The notes beneath the pieces are model-generated. The model made no database searches and was not told where the DNA came from. It saw nothing but the letters and a program-made list of their open reading frames with translations. The position numbers and the translations under genes were made by a program. A stretch of 64,000 nucleotides of DNA from JAKZVK01 sp965237575 (GTDB taxonomy: Bacteria > Acidobacteriota > Terriglobia > Bryobacterales > UBA6623). The stretch lies in the NCBI GenBank assembly GCA_965237575.1, contig CBDEGI010000004.1, forward strand, positions 3,844,001-3,908,000. Direction: 5' to 3'. Shown piece by piece: positions 8,467-16,494 of this stretch. Positions within the stretch are counted from its first letter, which is position 1, and every line of letters begins with the position of its first letter.

Positions 8467-9387
8467 ATGACGAACCTCGACCGCCGTACCTTCCTCGCTA
8501 CCCTTGCCGCCACCGCAGCCTGTTCCGAAGAGGCAACGCAGCCCGAAGCCGACACCACGGCACCTGAGCCAATCCTCGACCTCCACACCCACACGCGGCA
8601 TCTGGGCCGGACCAACGAGCAACTGATTGCTCACGAGAAGCAGTTGGGAGTGACGAAGAGCGTCCTGCTGGCAGGCGCCGGCTGGCTGCTCGAGCGGATC
8701 GGCGACAACGCGGAGTGCGAGGCGCTGCTAGGTAGCGGCGAACACGACTTCATGCTATTCGCGTGCGCCGACCCGGCCGAGCCCAACGCCGTCGAGACGC
8801 TTTCCACGTACCTCGATCGCGGCGCGATCGGCATTGGCGAGGAGAAGTTCTCCGTTCCGGTCGACTCGAAAGAAATGCGCGCGATCTTCGATCTGGCGCG
8901 GGACCGCCAGGTCCCCGTCCTGCTTCACTTCGAACACCACATGTACAACCTGGGGATCGAGAACCTGCCGAAGATCCTCGAAGCGTATCCCGATGTGACA
9001 TTCATCGGCCACGCGCAAACCTGGTGGGGCAACATCAGCGCGGACCTCGACCCCACCGATATGTATCCCGAGGGCCCAGTGAAACCAGGCGGTCTGACAG
9101 ACCGCTTGTTGGCCGACTATCCCAACATCTACGGAGACCTGGCCGCAGGCTCGGGCCGCAACGCCATGACCCGCGACGAAAATTTCACACGCGGCTTTCT
9201 CGAGCGGCATGCCGGCAAATTGATCTGGGGCAGCGACTGCCCTTGCTACGACGGCAAGGGCACGGGACGCCCAGACAAGAAATGTATCGGTGCGTCTTGC
9301 TTAGATGCCTTGCGGCGGCTAGCACCTTCGAAGGAGGTGCTGGGCAAAATCCTCTATGGGAATGGCACAGGATTGCTTGCCGCCTAG
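8467..9387 (+). CDS. exported amidohydrolase (amidohydro-rel/Amidohydro_2 type)
   Basis: A 306-residue TIM-barrel metal hydrolase. The N-terminus (NLDRRTFLATLAATAAC) combines a Tat-like twin arginine with a possible lipobox cysteine at residue 19, so the enzyme is likely exported and perhaps lipid-anchored. The barrel shows DLHTHTRH (metal ligands H-x-H), LLHFEHH, FIGHAQ and WGSDCPCYDG, the ligand series of the PF04909 group, which hydrolyses or decarboxylates small aromatic or lactone substrates. The substrate is unknown. It converges on the kinase gene, with a long inverted repeat in between. Confidence 0.8.
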   Translation: MTNLDRRTFLATLAATAACSEEATQPEADTTAPEPILDLHTHTRHLGRTNEQLIAHEKQLGVTKSVLLAGAGWLLERIGDNAECEALLGSGEHDFMLFACADPAEPNAVETLSTYLDRGAIGIGEEKFSVPVDSKEMRAIFDLARDRQVPVLLHFEHHMYNLGIENLPKILEAYPDVTFIGHAQTWWGNISADLDPTDMYPEGPVKPGGLTDRLLADYPNIYGDLAAGSGRNAMTRDENFTRGFLERHAGKLIWGSDCPCYDGKGTGRPDKKCIGASCLDALRRLAPSKEVLGKILYGNGTGLLAA

Positions 9388-9520
9388 CCGCGCCTAGCCA
9401 GCATCAAGCACGAGATCGCACCAACGGGCTATTAGAGCGTTATGCCGGGCGTAGCGCGAATTCTGTTCTCGTTAGGCGAGGTGTACCTACCACCGGCTCA
9501 GTTCGCAACTCAGTTCATGG

Positions 9521-9630
9521 TGTAGGGGTGGACCGCTGCGTCCACCCCGGCGTGCGAAGTCGCTCTCGGTTTCTGCGCGAAAGAGAAGCCGCCTACAGCG
9601 GCGGGGTGGACGCAGCGGTCCACCCCTACA
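9521..9630. repeat. 29-bp perfect inverted repeat built from the GTAGGG palindromic element
   Basis: Positions 9521-9549 and 9602-9630 are exact reverse complements over 29 bp, with a 52-bp spacer. Each arm is itself a copy of the GTAGGGGYGGA-N8-TCCRCCC element found elsewhere here. The pair fills much of the 292-bp gap between the convergent amidohydrolase and kinase genes and could fold into a long hairpin that ends transcription from both sides. Confidence 0.85.
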
Positions 9631-9679
9631 AGCTGCATCGTCGCCACTTCGGGTTATCGAGGGCGCAGCTATTGGCTGG

Positions 9680-12460
9680 TTAGCGCAGGTTTTCGATCAG
9701 CATCAGGTCGGCTTCGTCGCGGTCGTTGCGGACGAAAAGCAGCCAGCGACCGTCGGGTGAAACCGAGAAGGACGCGGCCCGGAAGCCGTCTGCCACGCCC
9801 TCGATGGTTGCGAGCGTCTTCACTTGGCCTGTCGCGAAGTCGAACAGGTTGAAATCGCCGCCTCGACCCAGGAAGTAGATGCCGGACTCCGTGACCGCAA
9901 ACTGGCCGCGGGCTGCTTGGATAGGGAGTACCGTCTCTTCCCCGCCATCGAGCGGCACCCGCATGACGCCGCGTTCGCTACGTCCCCGCGTAAGCAAATA
10001 GAGGCACTTGCCGTCCGGCGATACCTGCGCAAAGCCGCCGGCGGCAACGACCTGCACCGGTTCAGCCCTGGCGTCAACACCGTCGGGAACCGGGAACTTC
10101 CACACACCCTGGAAGCGACGGGTCAGGTAAATCCACCGGCCGTCGTGCGACCAAGAGGGAGCGACGCCGCCCTCCTCGGGAAGTTCGAGGCGCCGGTGGG
10201 AGCGGTTTTCAGCGTCCACCAAGTCGATGTGGGAGCGGTCCCGCTCGATCACTTGGACCGCGATGCGCCGGCTATCCGCGGACCAGCTCGGCAAGGTAGC
10301 CGACTCACCGTCGTAGGAGGTGAACTGCATGGCGTTGGCGCCGTCGCTGTCGGCCACCCAGAGCTGCATGCTACCCGTGCGGTCAGAGATGAAGGCGATA
10401 CGGCGGCCGTCGGGCGAATAGCGCGGCAGATGCTCGAGGCGGGTGGAACGGATCAGCGGTTCGGGCTCGGCGTCCCCTGCCAGACTCTGGCGCCAGATGT
10501 TGAGATCCCGCATCGACCGTGTGTAAGCGAGGTTGCTGCCGTCGGCGGAGACGGCGGGAAGCCGAGCGCCCTCGCCGGCGCCGGGCAGGGGAAAGATCCG
10601 GCCGCCGCGGGCCGGGACACGCCACAGCCCCCTTTGGCCGTTGCGTTCGGACGAGAAGATGATCGATTCACCGTCCACCGCCCAAACCAGGCCGTCGATG
10701 CGCGCTTCGTCTTCCGTCACTCGCCGCGGCTCGCCGGCTGCTTGAAGATCCTGGTCGAGCCTCACGATGTAGATGTCGTCAGCGCTCAAGCCCACGGACT
10801 GCAGGAAGGCGAGCGCCCGGCCATCGGGTGAGAAGGCAGGGCTGTGACGGAATCCGCCCCGCGGCCTGCCTTCGAGAATCGCGGTGCGCTCGCCGCTATT
10901 GATCGTTAGCAAGTGGATTCCACCTGGCTCCCCACGTCCGCCTCCGTCGATCAAGGCCAGATGCTTGGCGTCCGGTGACCAGGCCAGGTTTCGGAGAACA
11001 TGGCTGCGCCGCGGAATCCGGACATCGGCGATCTTGCGTTCGGGCCCGCCGATGGGCGGGACGAGGTAGACGCCCGCAGATCCGCGCTGGTAGCGCAGGA
11101 AGGCTATGTTGCGGCCGTCGGGCGACCAGGCGGGGCTGCTGTCGATGGCGGAGCTGTCGGTGAGGCGCAGCGAGGCCCCGCCGTCGATGAGCTTGACGTA
11201 GATGTTCGAGTTGCCGCCGCTCCCGCCGTCCCAGGTGTAAGCAATCTGGCTGGCGTCGGGCGAGAACGAGGCGAAGGATTCCGTCCCAGCATCGCTGGTG
11301 ATGGGGGCGATCCGCGGCGGCTCCCCGCCTCCACGCCAGCCAAACGGCGGACCGCCGCCCTTCCCCATCGGTCTATCCCACATCGGCGGCGCCCATCGTG
11401 CGGCGATGAACACGACGAACAGCGCAAGCCCCAGCCCAGCCACCTTGACCCACGTGCGGTGGAAGAAGGGCTGGCGCTGCCCAGCGGCCGCCGCGGCTCC
11501 GGCCACCGCCGACTCACCGATGCGCGTAGATGCCGGTCCCGGCGCGGCCCCCGCCTCAGGCGCGTGCGCCTGTGTGAGGTGCCCCTGTGTGAGGTGCGAC
11601 GGATGACCAATTCGGCTTACGCCCGACTCGCGTTCCTTCCTGAGCGTACGTAGATCGACGAGCAGGTCGACGGCGCTCTGGTAGCGGTCGTCAGGATCCT
11701 TCGCCACGGCCTTGTTGACGATGCGCTCTAACTCGAGGCCCACTCCGCTTCGTAGGGAACTGATCGGCTCGGGGGGCTCGTGGAGGATCGAGTAGGTGAC
11801 CGCCTGCTCGTATTCGCCGCGAAACGGCAGTTGCCCGGTGAGCATTTCGTAGAGCACCACGCCAAGCGACCACAGGTCGGTACGTTGATCCACCTTGTCG
11901 CCGCGGGCCTGCTCGGGGGACATGTAGGCGGCGGTCCCCAGCGTGGCTCCGTCGACAGTGAGTTTGCTGGCTCCAGCGGTGAGCTGCGCCAAGCCGAAAT
12001 CCATGATCTTCAGTTGCGCCTCGCTGCCCGCGGTGGGGCTGGTGACCATCAGGTTGGCGCTCTTGATGTCCCGGTGGACGATACCGTTCTGGTGGGCGGC
12101 CGCGAGCCCCTTGGCAGACTGCATGGCGAAGTCCAACGCCTCGTCGATCGGCACAGGCGCGGTCTCGACCATCTGCTGCACGGTGCGGCCTTTCAAGAAG
12201 GCCATCGCGATGAACGAGCGGCCTTCGACCTCGTCGATTTCGTAAACCGTGCAGATGTTGGGGTGGTCGAGGGCGGCGGCGGCTCGGGCCTCGCGCGCGA
12301 ACCGGGCCTTGTCCTCGTCGTCGGCGCGCTCGGTGGCGGACAGAAACTTCAGCGCAACCAGGCGGTCGAGCCGGGTGTCCTCGGCCTTGTAGACCACACC
12401 CATGCCGCCCTCGCCGAGCTTGTCGAGGATCTTGTAATGCGAGATCGTGCGGCCAACCAT
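9680..12460 (-). CDS. Ser/Thr protein kinase with TolB-like beta-propeller sensor
   Basis: A 926-residue membrane-spanning protein. Residues about 8-275 form a Hanks-type kinase: P-loop GEGGMGVVYK, ATP lysine 38, catalytic Asp131 in VHRDIKSAN, DFG Asp154, GTAAYMSPEQAR activation segment. A Pro/Ala-rich linker leads to one transmembrane helix (about 337-355, VAGLGLALFVVFIAARW). The outside part (about 390-920) is a run of PD40/WD40-like repeats of the type FSPDGRxIAFxS, predicted to form one or two propellers that may bind ligands or partners. This architecture is greatly expanded in Acidobacteriota. There are no two-component genes next to it; targets are unknown. Confidence 0.93.
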   Translation of the reverse strand: MVGRTISHYKILDKLGEGGMGVVYKAEDTRLDRLVALKFLSATERADDEDKARFAREARAAAALDHPNICTVYEIDEVEGRSFIAMAFLKGRTVQQMVETAPVPIDEALDFAMQSAKGLAAAHQNGIVHRDIKSANLMVTSPTAGSEAQLKIMDFGLAQLTAGASKLTVDGATLGTAAYMSPEQARGDKVDQRTDLWSLGVVLYEMLTGQLPFRGEYEQAVTYSILHEPPEPISSLRSGVGLELERIVNKAVAKDPDDRYQSAVDLLVDLRTLRKERESGVSRIGHPSHLTQGHLTQAHAPEAGAAPGPASTRIGESAVAGAAAAAGQRQPFFHRTWVKVAGLGLALFVVFIAARWAPPMWDRPMGKGGGPPFGWRGGGEPPRIAPITSDAGTESFASFSPDASQIAYTWDGGSGGNSNIYVKLIDGGASLRLTDSSAIDSSPAWSPDGRNIAFLRYQRGSAGVYLVPPIGGPERKIADVRIPRRSHVLRNLAWSPDAKHLALIDGGGRGEPGGIHLLTINSGERTAILEGRPRGGFRHSPAFSPDGRALAFLQSVGLSADDIYIVRLDQDLQAAGEPRRVTEDEARIDGLVWAVDGESIIFSSERNGQRGLWRVPARGGRIFPLPGAGEGARLPAVSADGSNLAYTRSMRDLNIWRQSLAGDAEPEPLIRSTRLEHLPRYSPDGRRIAFISDRTGSMQLWVADSDGANAMQFTSYDGESATLPSWSADSRRIAVQVIERDRSHIDLVDAENRSHRRLELPEEGGVAPSWSHDGRWIYLTRRFQGVWKFPVPDGVDARAEPVQVVAAGGFAQVSPDGKCLYLLTRGRSERGVMRVPLDGGEETVLPIQAARGQFAVTESGIYFLGRGGDFNLFDFATGQVKTLATIEGVADGFRAASFSVSPDGRWLLFVRNDRDEADLMLIENLR

Positions 12461-12564
12461 TGTCTATTTCGGCGCGCGCCCACCCGATCCGGTTACGAGA
12501 ATTGGCGCATTGTTCGTTAACTTTTGCATAGTTTCGCGCAGAGAGTGTAGGGCCCCCTGGGACT

Positions 12565-13566
12565 CTACGACTTCCTTCCGTAGAACAAATCACGCCCCTC
12601 GGCCAGGGCCCGCATCTTGCGGTCGGCCACGCTTCGCTGCAACATCCAGAAGCCACAGTCAGGGTGGATGTAGTGGATGCGCTCTTCGCCGAGCACGCTG
12701 CAAGCCTTCTCGATGCGCGAGGCGATCAGGTCGGCGGATTCGACTTCGTTGTCCTTGATATCGACGACGCTCAACCCGATGCCGATCTTGGAGTCCACGT
12801 CCTTGAGGATGGGTAGTTCCTGGTAGCCTCGGCGTGCGAACTCGAGCACGTAATGGTTGACGTGCAGGCCGTTGAGCAGAGGCACGAGGCTCTCCCACAG
12901 ACCCTTCTGGATCGTCTGGCCGCCGTAGTTACCGAAACAGATGTGGACGGCGCGTGTCGTCTTGATGCCGTCGAGCACGTGATTGAGCGCCTCGATGGCC
13001 CATTCCTGGTCTTCGGGGTGACCGGGAATGTTGGCCTCGTCGATTTGGACGACATCGGCCGGGATGCGCTCGAGTTGACGCCGCAAGACGGTAGCGATCG
13101 CCATCGCCACCTTGTCGTAGGAGCCGTAGTAGCGGTCCGTGACGGTCTTGGCCAGCATGTGCGGCCCGGTGCAGGTGAACTTGAGCGGCTTGGCCGTCAG
13201 CTCCTTCGTGAACTCGTAGTCGGCGGGCAGGTTGAGGACGCCATCACCGATTTCGTCGGTGACGATGCTCGCGGGGGCGGCGCGGAAGCTCATTCCCTCG
13301 TCGGCTCGGAACGCTTCGATGTCGCTGATCGAGTAGCGGGTCTTGACGCCCGACATGCGGGTGACGAAGTAGTCGATCATGCCGTTGGTCTCGGGGTGGC
13401 TTGGGTCGAAACGGTTCAGCTCTCCATCGGCGACAAGGTCGATCCCGGCAAGTTCCTGCGTCTTGAGAACAACGGAAATGGCGTCACGGAGCGTTGTGCG
13501 GGACGAATCGCCGTACAGCCAGCGGGGAATGGGGTAGCTTCCCACGACAGTCGTTTGGATTCTCAT
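12565..13566 (-). CDS. MetE-like (cobalamin-independent methionine synthase C-terminal domain) protein
   Basis: The 333-residue protein corresponds to the C-terminal barrel of MetE alone, beginning TTVVGSYPIPRW. The zinc-ligand pattern is visible as VHICFGNYG (His and Cys), a downstream LEFARRG Glu and HPDCGFW (Cys). Such short core-MetE proteins lack the N-terminal half that binds polyglutamyl folate, and some use methylated corrinoid proteins or other methyl donors instead. The donor here is unknown. The ATG has no Shine-Dalgarno sequence; a TATGAT box lies 6 nt upstream. It lies between the kinase gene and pta on the same strand. Confidence 0.8.
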   Translation of the reverse strand: MRIQTTVVGSYPIPRWLYGDSSRTTLRDAISVVLKTQELAGIDLVADGELNRFDPSHPETNGMIDYFVTRMSGVKTRYSISDIEAFRADEGMSFRAAPASIVTDEIGDGVLNLPADYEFTKELTAKPLKFTCTGPHMLAKTVTDRYYGSYDKVAMAIATVLRRQLERIPADVVQIDEANIPGHPEDQEWAIEALNHVLDGIKTTRAVHICFGNYGGQTIQKGLWESLVPLLNGLHVNHYVLEFARRGYQELPILKDVDSKIGIGLSVVDIKDNEVESADLIASRIEKACSVLGEERIHYIHPDCGFWMLQRSVADRKMRALAEGRDLFYGRKS

Positions 13567-13664
13567 CTAGCGATCATACTAATCGCCGGCCACCACCTCT
13601 TCGTACCGCCGGTACCGTGTTGATGTGAGTTTAAGGCCGCACCGTCCACAGAATCCTTCGGTCC

Positions 13665-14639
13665 TCAGGCTGCTTCGTGGGCCTGAAGCGCCGTGATGGC
13701 GGCGACGTAGTAGATGTCGTCGGCCGAGCAGCCGCGGGACAGGTCGTTGGCGGGTTTCGAGAGCCCCTGCAGGAACGGGCCGAGCGACTGCGCGCCGCCG
13801 AGGCGCTCAGCAAGCTTGTAGCCGATATTGGCCGAATTGAGATCGGGAAAGATGAGCACGTTGGCACGGCCTGCGACGGGCGAGCCAGGTGCTTTGCTGC
13901 GTCCGACCGACTCGACCAGCGCAGCATCGACCTGCAACTCGCCGTCGATCGTGAGCTCGGGCGCGCGCTGCTGCACGATCCGCACGGCCTCGGCGACCTT
14001 CTCGACCATGGCGTGGCGGGCGCTCCCTTTGGTCGAAAACGAAAGCATCGCTACGCGGGGCGGGTCGGAAAGGAACTTGCGTGTATTCTCAGCGGCAGCA
14101 ATGGCAATGTCGGCGAGCTGTCCGGCATTCGGGTTGGGTACGACAGCGGCGTCCGCGAACACGAGCACGCCGCGGCTGCCGAAGCTCTCGTTCGGATGGA
14201 CCAGCATCATGAAGCTCGACATCAGCCGGTACCGCGGTTTGATGCCGAGACAGTGGATCGCCGCCCGCACGGTTTCGGCCGTGGTATTACCGGCGCCGCC
14301 GACGAGACCGTCGGCTTCTCCGTGGGCCAGCAGCAGGGAGGCAAAGTAGAGCGGCTGCGCGGCTGTCTCTCGCGCCTCGCGCTCGGTCATGCCCTTGGCC
14401 CGGCGGCGCTCGAGGAGCAAGCGCACGTGGCGGTCCGCATGAGGGTAGGTCTTGGGATGGAGGATGGTCACGCCCGCCGGCGCGTTGTCGTTCGTGCTGA
14501 CCAGGATGGGTGCGAGGACGTGGTCCCGGGCCAAGCGCTCAGCCGCCGCCTGAACGCGTTCATCGTCGCCCTCGGGGAAGACGACCCGCTTGTTGAGTGT
14601 GCGAGCGCGGGCGACGACGCTATCGAGGAACACTGACAT
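13665..14639 (-). CDS. pta: phosphate acetyltransferase
   Basis: A 324-residue protein covering the catalytic PTA_PTB domain only, without the DRTGG/CobQ-like regulatory part of long Pta proteins. Recognisable blocks are RVVFPEGDDERV, ADGLVGGAGNTTAETVRAAI, MLSFSTKGSA and VLIFPDLNSANIGYKL. It interconverts acetyl-CoA and acetyl phosphate. No ackA lies nearby. The start ATG has a TAAGAT box 7 nt upstream instead of a ribosome site. Confidence 0.93.
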   Translation of the reverse strand: MSVFLDSVVARARTLNKRVVFPEGDDERVQAAAERLARDHVLAPILVSTNDNAPAGVTILHPKTYPHADRHVRLLLERRRAKGMTEREARETAAQPLYFASLLLAHGEADGLVGGAGNTTAETVRAAIHCLGIKPRYRLMSSFMMLVHPNESFGSRGVLVFADAAVVPNPNAGQLADIAIAAAENTRKFLSDPPRVAMLSFSTKGSARHAMVEKVAEAVRIVQQRAPELTIDGELQVDAALVESVGRSKAPGSPVAGRANVLIFPDLNSANIGYKLAERLGGAQSLGPFLQGLSKPANDLSRGCSADDIYYVAAITALQAHEAA

Positions 14640-15074
14640 CTCACCGATCTTAGCGAAGGCTTGTCTGGAATGACCAATGGCGCGCGGCGCAAGCCGTCGA
14701 GCGGGGTTCTTGCCGCAATCCAGCCGGGCCGTTGCTTCCCAACCGGGCGCCTGTTCACATCACAGAACGGGTAGCGGCCTAGAACGACCAACTACCTTGC
14801 ACTGATGCCGAAGTCATGCCGCGGGGTGTTCACCGGCCGACGGCTTTCGAAGCGCCGAAAAGGCATTGCGTTCCAGCACCCCCCAACCGTTCCCCAGGAC
14901 GCGCCCGGCTCACAGATCCGGCCCGAACCAACAGACTAGCCGGCCCCTAAGGTTTGTTGCGGATTGGATCTGATGCCATGGTAAGGTAATCGTAGGATAG
15001 TTGAAGATGAAATCAGCCTGTTCCCGCGCCGGGCTTCGAGCGACTGAAGGCATCACCGGCCCAAGGAGTCTCGG
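14640..15074. other. 435-bp divergent gap between pta and clpX
   Basis: No gene is supported here; the short open frames that cross it have no recognisable content. The last about 130 bp before clpX are less GC-rich and include -10-like words (for example TAGGAT near 14994), so the clpX promoter is probably here. No terminator or RNA structure was recognised. Confidence 0.4.
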
Positions 15075-16355
15075 GTGAAGCGAAACGGATCGGACGAAAC
15101 GCTCCGCTGCTCTTTCTGTCACAAGACCCAAGAAGTTGTTGGGAAGCTGATTTCCACGCCCGGCGACTACCCCAAGGCCTACATCTGCGACGAATGCGTT
15201 GCGGTCTGCAACTCAATCCTTGAGGACGACCGCCGCGAGCAGCCGGCCGGCAGTGCGTTTACTCTCCTCAAGCCGCAGGAACTGAGCGAACAGCTCGACC
15301 AGTATGTGGTCGGCCAGGAGCGGGCCAAGAAGAACCTCGCCGTCGCCGTCTACAACCACTACAAGCGCGTCTTCATGACGAAACAGCGCTCGAACGACGA
15401 CGTCGAGTTGCAGAAGTCCAACATCCTCCTGATCGGACCCACCGGCACGGGTAAGACGCTGTTGGCGCAAACGCTTGCCAGGATACTCGAAGTTCCGTTC
15501 GCCATCGCCGATGCCACCACGCTCACCGAGGCGGGCTATGTGGGCGAGGACGTCGAGAACATCATCCTCAAGCTACTGCAGTCGGCCGACGGTGATGTCC
15601 AAAAGGCACAGCAGGGCATCATCTACATCGACGAGATCGACAAGCTCAGCCGTAAGGACGAGAACCCGTCCATCACGCGCGACGTCTCGGGCGAAGGCGT
15701 TCAACAGGCGCTGCTCAAGATCCTCGAAGGAACGGTCGCAAACGTGCCTCCGCAAGGAGGCCGCAAGCATCCCCATCAAGAGTTCACGCCAGTGGATACG
15801 ACGAACGTCTTGTTTATTTGCGGCGGCGCGTTCATCGGGCTCGAGAAGATCATCGGACGCCGGCTGAACCATCGGGTGGTGGGCTTCCGCTCGGCTGAAA
15901 ACCATGAGGAAAAACCCGCTCTCGGGAAGCTCGAAGGCGGGGAGAGAGACGCCAAGTTGCTTGCGCAGGTCCAGCCGCAGGACCTGATCCGCCATGGATT
16001 CATTCCGGAATTCGTCGGACGCCTGCCGGTCAGCACGGTTCTGAGCGACCTCAACGAAGCGGCCTTGGTGGAGATCTTGACCCGTCCGAAGAACTCGCTG
16101 ATCCGCCAGTACCAGAAGCTGTTCGAATTCGAAAACATCGAACTGACCTTCGAGGAAGACGCACTGCAGTCGATCGCCGCGCTAGCGCTGGAACGTAAAG
16201 TCGGTGCTCGCGGGCTGCGGATGATTCTGGAAGAGTTGATGCTCGACTTGATGTACTACCTGCCGTCGAAGAAGATGGTCAAGAAGTTCGTGGTGACCAA
16301 GGAGATGGTCGAGAACCACAACGTAAGCCTCACCCTGCTCGACAAGGCCGGCTAA
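15075..16355 (+). CDS. clpX: ATP-dependent Clp protease ATP-binding subunit ClpX
   Basis: The 426-residue unfoldase begins with the C4 zinc-binding domain (CSFCHK...CDECVAVC, residues about 10-40), then the AAA+ core with Walker A GPTGTGKT, Walker B IIYIDEIDK, sensor/arginine region RRLNHRVVGF and GFIPEFVGRLP. It recognises tagged substrates and feeds ClpP; no clpP is inside the window. The GTG start at 15075 has AAGGAG 6 nt upstream. It heads the clpX-lon-engB-rho run. Confidence 0.97.
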   Translation: MKRNGSDETLRCSFCHKTQEVVGKLISTPGDYPKAYICDECVAVCNSILEDDRREQPAGSAFTLLKPQELSEQLDQYVVGQERAKKNLAVAVYNHYKRVFMTKQRSNDDVELQKSNILLIGPTGTGKTLLAQTLARILEVPFAIADATTLTEAGYVGEDVENIILKLLQSADGDVQKAQQGIIYIDEIDKLSRKDENPSITRDVSGEGVQQALLKILEGTVANVPPQGGRKHPHQEFTPVDTTNVLFICGGAFIGLEKIIGRRLNHRVVGFRSAENHEEKPALGKLEGGERDAKLLAQVQPQDLIRHGFIPEFVGRLPVSTVLSDLNEAALVEILTRPKNSLIRQYQKLFEFENIELTFEEDALQSIAALALERKVGARGLRMILEELMLDLMYYLPSKKMVKKFVVTKEMVENHNVSLTLLDKAG

Positions 16356-16383
16356 CCCCGGCGCCCCATCTCCACGAAATATT

Positions 16384-16403
16384 GGGCACGATATGCCGTG
16401 CCC
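16384..16403 (+). terminator. hairpin between clpX and lon
   Basis: A 7-bp perfect stem (GGGCACG at 16384-16390, CGTGCCC at 16397-16403) with a 6-nt loop stands 28 bp after the clpX stop. No T-run follows. A TACAAT box (16463-16468) farther down could restart transcription for lon. Confidence 0.4.
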
Positions 16404-16494
16404 GCGCCGCTGACGGCAGGCCCGCAAGCCCCCCCGTGCAGCTTCCGTTTCAACCACCCGTTACAATGAGAGCGAGGCTCCGGCGGAGGACCTG

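Noticed and set aside
9824..10831. Long plus-strand open frame opposite the kinase propeller
   Set aside because: It is a codon-bias shadow of the minus-strand PD40 region; its translation has no domain and no start context.
12565..13566. Full-length MetE with a deletion
   Set aside because: The gene has its own promoter-like box and clean ends, and short core-MetE proteins are a known separate class.
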